Shown piece by piece: positions 1 through 5,400 of a DNA stretch of 7,825 bases (the stretch's first letter is position 1; each line of letters starts with the position of its first letter). A model generated the notes under the pieces. The model was not told where the DNA came from, made no database searches, and saw nothing but the letters and a program-made list of their open reading frames with translations. Source of the DNA: Helicobacter sp. (GTDB taxonomy: Bacteria; Campylobacterota; Campylobacteria; Campylobacterales; Helicobacteraceae); NCBI RefSeq assembly GCF_029067145.1, contig NZ_JAIEFA010000075.1, positions 1 through 7,825 of the forward strand, written 5' to 3'. The translations under genes were made by a program, and so were the position numbers.

Positions 1-23
1 ATTTATTTCATAAAGGAACAAAA

Positions 24-513
24 ATGATTCAAATTAATCATTTTATACAGGTTAAAGGAAAGGAAAATGTTGGGAAAACCACTATAATTGTGTTTTTTGA
101 AACTTTTAGAAAATAAACAATCAACACCAACAACGCAAAGGGCGCAATTAAAGTTTTTGGAATACTTGGAAAATGGAGATTTCAGAGCAATCATTGAGCG
201 CAATGGTAAATCTATTGTGTTTATCAGTGCGGGAGATATTAAAAGAGTTGCAGAGGACAACTACAAAAATGCCCTTAGAGAAATGTATCAAAACAAGGTT
301 GATATTTGTGTGTTTGCAACAAGAAGAAGGTGTGATAGCGGGTCAGTGGAGTTTTGGCAAGATATTGCAACACAAAATGGCAAACAAGATTTTGATGAAT
401 CTTTAGAAAACTGCAAGATTGATGTAGGTAAAGATGGCAACAAAAAAGAAGTTACTCACTATTTGCAAGAACAAAGTAAGAAACTTGTAAATCTAATAGA
501 AAAATACTTATAA
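24..513 (+). pseudogene. Small P-loop NTPase-like protein, interrupted by a single-base frameshift
   Basis: The likely start is ATG at 24, preceded by AAAGGA with good spacing. Frame one encodes 30 residues with a Walker A match, GKENVGKT at residues 12-19, then stops at 114-116. A second frame, open from 88, carries the remaining 140 or so residues to the stop at 511-513. Joining the frames removes one base; the T6 run at 93-98 is the obvious site. Repaired, the protein would be about 162 residues. The segment SIVFISAGD resembles a Walker B strand, and DICVFATRR resembles a further core strand of a nucleotide-binding fold. I do not recognise the family; ATP or GTP binding is inferred from the P-loop alone. 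The next gene begins 9 bases after the stop, which suggests an operon. At the left edge eight open codons end in TGA at 25-27, overlapping this start as ATGA, so an upstream coupled gene is possible. The break could be genuine decay or a homopolymer sequencing error. Confidence 0.6.
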
Positions 514-522
514 GGAGAAACA

Positions 523-1439
523 ATGAAAAAATTATTATCTATTGTGATTCTTTTTTGTGGGTTAATGTTGTGGAAATTGTGGGCAGAGGAAAGACTCTTT
601 CAAAAAACAATAGATGGAAGAGCCCATTTTTCATTTTGGAATAGTGGAGAGACGGATAAAATAAACTACTATCTCACGCAATTTTCCACTCCATCAGAAG
701 TTTCAGGTTTTGGCAAATTCATAGTGTAGGATTCAACTCGGAAGACGATAAAGGAAATTTTGTCTGCTCTGGAGATACTCTAAAACTTTTGGGTTTGATG
801 ATTGATCAAGAACATTTCGACTTTAGTAAGGCATCGGATGCTGAGCAAATTCAACGCAATGTTAATAGATGGTTGAGAAACGCAAATATCAAGTTCCTTA
901 ATGGGGGTCATATTGCCGACAATGACTACCACGTTGAGTTTAGCGAACTTTATCCTATGTATTGTCCTGGTTGCTATTTTTATGATTTTGTAGCGGGATT
1001 TAATTTATTGGAAAAGATGAAACTTTCTCTTCCCAAAAAATACGACAGAATAATGCTAAATAGAAGTGTTATAAAAAGACTTGCAGTAGTCGCAAATGGT
1101 GGAAGATTTGATAACGGGGAGCTCGGCTATAAAACAAAATTGGATGATAATGCATTAGAAGACCTTTACTACGAGTTTAGAGATTTTGCAAAAGCCAAGG
1201 CGAAAGAGTTATCAACCTTAAAAATAAATCGTACCAAAAAACTCCTTGAGAATACCTGCGCCCCAGTGGAAAAATTCAGTTACAAACATTATGAAGAAGG
1301 AGGAATACTTGGAGTTCTTATAACTTTTGATGAAACAAGAGTCAAATCCCTAGAAGACTTAAACCCTACGCCACAACTATTTCAATTCATACCAGAACAA
1401 GAGCGTAAGTTTATAGATAATACAACTTCAACCAACTAA
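523..1439 (+). pseudogene. Exported or membrane-anchored protein of unknown function, interrupted by a frameshift
   Basis: Translation starts at ATG 523 behind AAGGAG, 9 bases after the previous stop. The first 68 residues begin with MKKLL and a hydrophobic stretch to about residue 21, fitting a signal peptide or membrane anchor. There is no convincing lipobox before the cysteine. This frame stops at 727-729. The next frame is open from 660 to 1439, with no ribosome binding site at its first start-like codon (TTG 789), so it is best read as the rest of the same gene. The total length, 917 bases, is one short of a multiple of three, consistent with one lost base between 660 and 727. Repaired, the product would be about 305 residues. 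The second part is soluble-looking, rich in charged and aromatic residues, and has a CPGC motif encoded at 963-974, a spacing seen in thiol-redox and metal-binding proteins. I recognise no family and assign no function. Its partner is the P-loop gene upstream. Confidence 0.55.
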
Positions 1440-1467
1440 AAAAAGTGGTGGATATTAGCATACCTAT

Positions 1468-1477
1468 GTCCTTGCGA
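1468..1477. repeat. Left arm of a 10-bp inverted repeat bracketing the channel locus
   Basis: GTCCTTGCGA here is the exact reverse complement of TCGCAAGGAC at 2475-2484. The two arms enclose both intergenic repeat copies and the channel gene, about 1 kb in total. The arms are short and no transposase is present, so their significance is uncertain. Confidence 0.45.
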
Positions 1478-1490
1478 GATTCCATTTGTA

Positions 1491-1583
1491 GAATCGTGGC
1501 GTGTATTTGCGTAAGCAAATTCACCCGCTTTGAGCCGCAAATCTATAATATTGTGCTTATTTAGGGATTCCATTGCAAAACCT
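1491..1583 (+). repeat. Hairpin-rich intergenic repeat, copy A (upstream of the channel gene)
   Basis: This stretch shares ordered blocks with copy B at 2320-2441. GAATCGTGGCGTG (1491-1503) matches B with one mismatch. CTATAAT (1543-1549) is identical. GATTCCATTGCAAAACCT (1566-1583) matches with one mismatch, and the last two blocks are separated by the same distance in both copies. Between the first two blocks sits a hairpin, ATTTGC-GTAA-GCAAAT (1505-1520). A further small palindrome, GATTC/GAATC (1478-1482 and 1491-1495), lies at the left end. It probably belongs to a dispersed intergenic repeat family; only two copies are visible here. Confidence 0.6.
1544..1549 (+). promoter_or_regulatory. 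Candidate -10 box upstream of the channel gene
   Basis: A perfect TATAAT lies inside repeat copy A, 67 bases before the GTG start of the channel gene. No good -35 element is seen, but -35 boxes are poorly conserved in Helicobacter and Campylobacter. The match to the consensus is seen; its activity is inferred. Confidence 0.35.
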
Positions 1584-1605
1584 AATAAATACTTAAAAGC
1601 TATTT

Positions 1606-1609
1606 GGAG
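1606..1609 (+). promoter_or_regulatory. Ribosome binding site that fixes the channel start at GTG 1617
   Basis: GGAG is followed by a 7-base spacer and GTG. The open frame extends further up to TTG 1530, but that extension runs through repeat copy A, has no ribosome binding site and adds residues that channel proteins of this family lack. Confidence 0.65.
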
Positions 1610-1616
1610 TTTAAAT

Positions 1617-2306
1617 GTGAAAGACTTTATAGAATCTAAAAGGACACAGATTGTAATTGCTGCTGTGGTAGTGTTTAATGCCTTGTGTATCGGTGCTTTA
1701 AGTCTATCAAGTGTGAAAGGAGACGCGAAACTTACCGAAATTTTTCTGCTGTGTGATACCTTTTGCTTATACTTTTTTGTTCTTGAAATGGTGGTTAAGC
1801 TGATTGCACTGCGCCTATCATATTTTAAAAGCGGTTGGAATCTCTTTGATATGACACTAGTGTTATGCTCATTCTCCTCATTTTTTGGTGGTAATGTCCT
1901 TATGCTGCGACTCTTTCGTGTGCTTAGGATTATGCGACTTTTTTCGGTCATTCCACAACTGCAATTTATCCTCGCTGTTATTGCAAGAAGTGTCCCTAGT
2001 GTCGCGTGTCTTGGAGTTGTGATATTGATTGTTTATTACATTTATGCCTGTCTTGGCACACAACTTTTTGGTGAGGCAAACCCAACATATTTTGGAGATT
2101 TGGGGCGCAGTCTTTATACTTTATTCCAAGTGATGACTGGGGATAGTTGGAGTGAGGCTGTTGCACGTCCGACAATAGCAATTTTTCCTTATGCTTGGGC
2201 GTATTTTGTTAGCTTTATCATCATCACGACTTTTATTGTGCTAAATATGGTTATTGGGGTGATTATAGATAGCATTAATGAGTTAAAGGCACAGAAAGCT
2301 AAGTGA
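1617..2306 (+). CDS. Single-domain voltage-gated cation channel (NavBac family) with an acidic selectivity filter
   Basis: The 229-residue inner-membrane protein has one six-helix channel domain; four copies would assemble into a pore. Segments run approximately S1 11-31, S2 41-65, S3 72-92, S4 94-110, S5 126-150, pore helix 163-174 and S6 190-220. S4 carries four arginines at every third position (R98, R101, R104, R107), the voltage sensor. E57 in S2 and D78 in S3 fit the countercharges that S4 moves past. The pore context TLFQVMT and the later PYAW match NavAb and its relatives closely. The filter is T174-G-D-S-W-S-E180, where NavAb and NaChBac have TLESWSM. Acidic residues at these two changed positions are known from engineered calcium-selective variants, so calcium permeation is a reasonable inference. 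Only about nine residues follow S6, so the usual C-terminal coiled coil is absent. The start is GTG. The gene stands alone between two repeat copies, transcribed toward petA but 377 bases from it. Confidence 0.9.
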   Translation: MKDFIESKRTQIVIAAVVVFNALCIGALSLSSVKGDAKLTEIFLLCDTFCLYFFVLEMVVKLIALRLSYFKSGWNLFDMTLVLCSFSSFFGGNVLMLRLFRVLRIMRLFSVIPQLQFILAVIARSVPSVACLGVVILIVYYIYACLGTQLFGEANPTYFGDLGRSLYTLFQVMTGDSWSEAVARPTIAIFPYAWAYFVSFIIITTFIVLNMVIGVIIDSINELKAQKAK

Positions 2307-2319
2307 ATGCGGTAAATTG

Positions 2320-2441
2320 GAATCGTAGCGTGCAAATGTGAAGCATTTGTGCAGGTTTGGGAGAGTTGCTACGCAACGCACTACTTGCTTTAGTGCAAAA
2401 CTATAATGTGGAATCTCTGTAAAGATTCCATTACAAAACCT
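2320..2441 (+). repeat. Hairpin-rich intergenic repeat, copy B (downstream of the channel gene)
   Basis: Blocks shared with copy A are GAATCGTAGCGTG (2320-2332), CTATAAT (2401-2407) and GATTCCATTACAAAACCT (2424-2441). Copy B is about 29 bases longer between the first two blocks. It folds as a series. CAAATG/CATTTG (2333-2338 and 2344-2349) is closed by GTAGC/GCTAC (2325-2329 and 2368-2372). Then come GTTGC-TAC-GCAAC (2365-2377, overlapping the closing arm), GCACTA/TAGTGC (2378-2383 and 2391-2396) and GGAATCT/AGATTCC (2410-2416 and 2423-2429). There is no U-rich tail, so it does not look like a standard intrinsic terminator, although it could act on channel mRNA stability. Confidence 0.6.
2402..2407 (+). 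promoter_or_regulatory. Candidate -10 box inside repeat copy B
   Basis: A second perfect TATAAT occupies the same position in the repeat as the one at 1544-1549. If active it would transcribe toward petA, leaving a leader of roughly 270 bases. A nearer promoter candidate exists at 2622-2630, so this one is weaker. Confidence 0.2.
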
Positions 2442-2474
2442 TTGATTTTCAAGATATAGATTACTTCAATTTGT

Positions 2475-2484
2475 TCGCAAGGAC
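2475..2484. repeat. Right arm of a 10-bp inverted repeat bracketing the channel locus
   Basis: TCGCAAGGAC is the exact reverse complement of 1468-1477. Bases outside the arms do not continue the match, and no direct target duplication is visible. Confidence 0.45.
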
Positions 2485-2621
2485 GGGGCGGTGAGCTTTC
2501 TGTTTTTGTGAGATTCTGCAAACTTTATTGGCAAGATTCCATAACATTTTTGCATAATTGAAACATTTTTTAGCTTTTGCCTTAGAATTTCGCAAGGTTT
2601 TTTAAAAATAAAGCTTTCTTT

Positions 2622-2630
2622 TGATAAAAT
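2622..2630 (+). promoter_or_regulatory. Candidate extended -10 promoter for petABC
   Basis: TGATAAAAT fits the extended -10 pattern (TG, one base, then TAAAAT) and follows a T-rich stretch, as is usual for sigma-70 promoters in this phylum. Transcription would begin near 2637, giving a leader of roughly 45 bases before petA. No operator or other regulatory site was recognised. Confidence 0.45.
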
Positions 2631-2683
2631 ATAAAGTTTCTTAACGAAAAAATTAAGAATTGTTTTAATAGAGGAGGAAATAG

Positions 2684-3187
2684 ATGGCAGAGAATGTCAA
2701 TCGTAGAGATTTCCTTGGTATGGCTCTAGGAGGGATTGCAGCTGTGGGTGTTGGCGCATCGTTAGTTGCAATGAAATCTTCTTGGGACCCGCTGCCAAGT
2801 GTCGTTTCAGCTGGTTTCACAACTATTGATTTAAGCAGTATGCAAGAGGGTGAATATAGACAAGTAGAGTATAGAGGCACACCTGTTTATGTTATCAAAA
2901 AAACTGCAGAAATGAAGAAATGTGAAGAAAGAGATGTAGTTGTAGGCAATGCAGATTATAGTTTGGGTATTCAAATTTGCACCCATTTGGGCTGTATTCC
3001 TTCTTATGATTCTAAAACCACAGAATTTCATTGTGCTTGCCATGGTGGGCGATTTGATGCTTGCGGTAGAAATGTATTTGGTCCTCCTCCAACTCCAATG
3101 GCGATTCCGCCTTTCAAAATTGAGGGCGATAAATTGGTGCTTGGTGAAGAAGGTCCTGAATACTTAAAACTTGTAGGTAAGGCATAA
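2684..3187 (+). CDS. petA: Rieske iron-sulfur subunit of the cytochrome bc complex
   Basis: This 167-residue subunit moves electrons from quinol at the Qo site of cytochrome b to the c-type cytochrome. It is anchored by an N-terminal helix (about residues 11-30) with the [2Fe-2S] domain in the periplasm. The twin-arginine signal NRRDFLG (R7, R8) precedes the anchor, as expected for export of a folded cofactor protein. Cluster box I is CTHLGC (C99, H101, C104) and box II is CACHGG (C117, C119, H120). By analogy with characterised Rieske proteins, C99, H101, C117 and H120 bind the cluster and C104-C119 form the stabilising disulfide. The segment SSWDPLPSVVSAGFTTIDL after the anchor is strongly reminiscent of Helicobacter and Campylobacter homologues. 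GAGGAGG lies 6 bases before ATG and settles the start. petB follows 9 bases after the stop, so this is the first gene of a three-gene operon. The gene appears intact. Confidence 0.97.
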   Translation: MAENVNRRDFLGMALGGIAAVGVGASLVAMKSSWDPLPSVVSAGFTTIDLSSMQEGEYRQVEYRGTPVYVIKKTAEMKKCEERDVVVGNADYSLGIQICTHLGCIPSYDSKTTEFHCACHGGRFDACGRNVFGPPPTPMAIPPFKIEGDKLVLGEEGPEYLKLVGKA

Positions 3188-3196
3188 GGAGTAACA

Positions 3197-4423
3197 ATGG
3201 CACAAATTCATAAAGCAGATGGCATTATTGATTGGTTAGACCAAAGGTTGGCAGTAAAGCCTTTGATGAAAGTTTTAATGACAGAATATTGGATTCCAAA
3301 AAATATCAATTTCCTTTGGGCAATGGGTGTTGTTTTGGTAGTCTTGTTCAGTCTTTTGGTGATTTCTGGACTATTTTTATTGATGTATTACAAGCCAGAT
3401 ACTAAACTTGCATTTGATAGCGTGAATTATACGATTATGCAGGAAGTGAAGTATGGTTGGTTGTGGAGACATTTACACGCTGTGAGCGCGTCTGTTTGCT
3501 TCTTGGTTATTTATATTCATATGTTTGTTGCAATCTATTATGGTTCCTATAAACGCGGAAGAGAAATGATTTGGCTTACAGGTATGATTCTTTTTGGCTT
3601 ATTTTCTGCAGAGGCATTTAGCGGTTATATGCTTCCTTGGGGACAAATGAGTTATTGGGCAGCAGCTGTTATTACTAATTTGTTTGGCGGAATCCCTGTA
3701 ATTGGGGCAGATTTGGTTGTATGGATTCGTGGTAACTTTATCGTGGCAGACGCGACTTTGACAAGATTCTTTATGTTACATGTTGTGTTGTTACCTGTTG
3801 TGATTATGCTTGTGATTGCAGTGCATTTTTATTCTTTAAGGATTCCACATGTTAATAACGCTTATGGCGAAGAATTAGACTTTGAAAAAGAAGCCGAAAA
3901 GTATAAAGCAGGCAACAAAAAAGAGTCTAAAGTCATTCCATTTTGGCCTATGTTCTTGTCAAAAGATTTCTTTGTCGCAAGTTTCTTTTTAGCGATTTTA
4001 TTCTATTTGACTTGCTATCATTTTGCTTTTGCGCTTGACCCAATTAACTTTGACCCAGCCGACCATCTAAAAACTCCTCCGCATATTTATCCTGAATGGT
4101 ATTTCTTGTGGAGTTATGAAATCTTGCGTGGATTCTTCTTTAGTGCAGATTTGGGCTTGATTGCATTTGGAATCGCAAATGTCGTGTTTATGTTGTTACC
4201 TTGGTTGGACCGCAGTGATGTAGTTGCGCCTGCGCACAAACGACCCGGATTTATGATTTTCTTCTGGCTTTTGGTAATAGATATGATTGTTTTGACGATT
4301 TGGGGCAAGCTTCCTCCAACAGGCGTGAATGCTTATATTGGTTTTGCTGCGACAATTGCGTTTTTGGCATTATTGTTTGTATTTTTACCAATTGTAACCA
4401 AACTTGAAAACAAACAGAATTAA
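3197..4423 (+). CDS. petB: Cytochrome b subunit of the cytochrome bc complex
   Basis: This 408-residue integral membrane protein carries two b haems and both quinone sites, catalysing quinol oxidation at the periplasmic face and quinone reduction on the opposite side. About eight membrane helices are visible: roughly 40-66, 98-117, 127-150, 190-214, 258-280, 313-337, 350-372 and 378-400. This is the full-length form, with b6-like and subunit IV-like parts fused. Probable haem ligands are H94 and H108 on the second helix and H195 and H210 on the fourth. The Qo-site motif PEWY is at 299-302, and the PWGQMSYW region (147-154) is also conserved. A charged loop (about 225-248) separates the two halves. 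The ribosome binding site AAGGAG overlaps the petA stop codon, implying tight translational linkage. The second histidine pair is 15 positions apart, as in cytochrome b6, while the first is 14 apart. Confidence 0.97.
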   Translation: MAQIHKADGIIDWLDQRLAVKPLMKVLMTEYWIPKNINFLWAMGVVLVVLFSLLVISGLFLLMYYKPDTKLAFDSVNYTIMQEVKYGWLWRHLHAVSASVCFLVIYIHMFVAIYYGSYKRGREMIWLTGMILFGLFSAEAFSGYMLPWGQMSYWAAAVITNLFGGIPVIGADLVVWIRGNFIVADATLTRFFMLHVVLLPVVIMLVIAVHFYSLRIPHVNNAYGEELDFEKEAEKYKAGNKKESKVIPFWPMFLSKDFFVASFFLAILFYLTCYHFAFALDPINFDPADHLKTPPHIYPEWYFLWSYEILRGFFFSADLGLIAFGIANVVFMLLPWLDRSDVVAPAHKRPGFMIFFWLLVIDMIVLTIWGKLPPTGVNAYIGFAATIAFLALLFVFLPIVTKLENKQN

Positions 4424-4430
4424 GGAGGAG
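4422..4430 (+). promoter_or_regulatory. Ribosome binding site that fixes the petC start at ATG 4436
   Basis: AAGGAGGAG overlaps the petB stop and lies at the proper distance from ATG 4436. The in-frame GTG at 4430 is part of this site and is therefore unlikely to be the start. Confidence 0.75.
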
Positions 4431-4435
4431 TGAGA

Positions 4436-5275
4436 ATGAAAGAATTCTTAGCATTAATCGTTGTTGTTGTGCTGACAGGGATTATTTATTGGGGTGTTGA
4501 ACCTTTTGCACATGGTCAAATGTATCCAAAAGTTGCTCCTGCAGATTATACTTTTGCCGATTTGAAACCGATTATAGCAGAGGGTAATGCAGCAAATGGT
4601 AAAGAAGTCGTCAATGCAAATTGTCTTGCGTGCCACTCTATCAAATCTGAAGGTATGGAATCTCCATTTGCTCCAGAAGATGCTCTTGCGGCTTATGGTG
4701 TTGTTCCGCCGGATTTATCCTCCGCTGGATTGATTTATGAGAAAAACTTTTTAGGTAATGTGGTAAAAAATATTGCTATTGCGACAAAGCAAACACATAA
4801 ATTTGATGGTAATCACCCAATGCCAGCTTATGATTGGATGAGTGAGCAAGAGATTGCGGATATTGTTGCTTATTTGCGTAGTATTGCTCCTCAAGAATTA
4901 AGCGACAAAGAAGTGTTTATTGACGCGTGCGGTCGCTGCCATAGTGTGCGATATGACAAATGGAGTGCAGAGGGTGGTATGATAGATTATCTAGGCACTA
5001 AAGTTCCAGATTTGTCTATGATGATTCGTAGTCGCAGTTTAGATTATTTGCATACTTTCATTAATGACCCACAAAAAAGACTTGCAGGAACTGCAATGCC
5101 ACGCGTAGGTTTGACTGAAAAAGCAGAAAATCAAGTAGTTGCCTATATGGAATCTGTGGGCGATAGCAAGAAAGACGAACGCGAAGCACTCGGTTACAAA
5201 CTCATTATTTTTATGGTGATTATGGGCGTTGTTGCTTATTTGTGGAAGCGCAAAATTTGGCACGATGTGCATTAA
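4436..5275 (+). CDS. petC: Dihaem cytochrome c subunit of the cytochrome bc complex
   Basis: The 279-residue protein accepts electrons from the Rieske subunit and passes them to periplasmic carriers or a terminal oxidase. An N-terminal hydrophobic segment (about 4-20) directs export. Two c-type haem sites follow, CLACH at 63-67 and CGRCH at 165-169, so it is a tandem two-domain cytochrome rather than a classical single-haem c1. M129 (in HPMPAY) and M221 (in TAMPRVG) are good candidates for the distal haem ligands. A second hydrophobic helix (about 254-270) near the C-terminus, ending in KRKIW and a few more residues, anchors the protein with a short cytoplasmic tail. The dihaem form is known from Campylobacterota bc complexes. 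The gene lies 12 bases after petB and is the last of the operon, followed by a hairpin terminator. No damage is seen. Confidence 0.96.
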   Translation: MKEFLALIVVVVLTGIIYWGVEPFAHGQMYPKVAPADYTFADLKPIIAEGNAANGKEVVNANCLACHSIKSEGMESPFAPEDALAAYGVVPPDLSSAGLIYEKNFLGNVVKNIAIATKQTHKFDGNHPMPAYDWMSEQEIADIVAYLRSIAPQELSDKEVFIDACGRCHSVRYDKWSAEGGMIDYLGTKVPDLSMMIRSRSLDYLHTFINDPQKRLAGTAMPRVGLTEKAENQVVAYMESVGDSKKDEREALGYKLIIFMVIMGVVAYLWKRKIWHDVH

Positions 5276-5285
5276 GCATTAAAGT

Positions 5286-5310
5286 AAGCAAGGATTCTCT
5301 CCTTGCTTTT
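5286..5310 (+). terminator. Intrinsic terminator downstream of petABC
   Basis: A perfect 9-bp stem, AAGCAAGGA (5286-5294) and TCCTTGCTT (5300-5308), encloses the loop TTCTC and is followed by a T-rich tail broken by single C bases. It lies 10 bases after the petC stop. On the minus strand the bases after the hairpin are not U-rich, so it probably serves mainly petABC. No separate terminator was found for hypF in 5311-5400, which otherwise holds only AT-rich sequence. Confidence 0.8.
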
Positions 5311-5400
5311 CTCTCTTAACTTTTATAATTTGCAAAAAACTCAATAAAATAAAGTTAAATCCTTATTGCTCTTATAAATTAGACAAAGATTTCATTGTTG

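Larger units (their letters stand above)
2307..2683. other. 377-base intergenic region between the channel gene and petA
   Basis: No credible gene is present. The left third is repeat copy B with a chain of hairpins (2320-2441). The middle (2442-2600) contains the right arm of the 10-bp inverted repeat and several GATTC/GATTCC words, but no other feature I can support. The right end is AT-rich and carries the petA promoter candidate and ribosome binding site. Confidence 0.6.

Noticed and set aside
1..27. End of an upstream gene (eight open codons then TGA overlapping ATG at 24)
   Set aside because: The overlap is suggestive of coupling, but eight codons are too few to support a gene call.
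88..116. Programmed ribosomal frameshift at GTG TTT TTT G in the P-loop gene
   Set aside because: The needed shift is +1, while T-run slippery sites usually give -1 shifts. No stimulatory structure or in-phase stop signal was seen, and the neighbouring gene is also broken.
1530..1616. N-terminal extension of the channel from TTG 1530
   Set aside because: It reads through repeat copy A, has no ribosome binding site, and GTG 1617 has a well-spaced GGAG and gives the family's normal N-terminus.
1436..1951. Long minus-strand open frame (171 codons) opposite the channel gene and repeat copy A
   Set aside because: It is antisense to a clearly recognisable channel, spans the repeat, and its translation has no family-like features.
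2410..2429. GGAATCT/AGATTCC hairpin as the channel gene's terminator
   Set aside because: The stem is perfect but no T-rich tail follows, and it is part of the repeat shared with copy A, so a terminator call is not supported.
2325..2429. Possible CRISPR array or tRNA-like cluster in the hairpin chain
   Set aside because: There are no regularly spaced identical repeats with unique spacers, and no tRNA arms or T-loop consensus.
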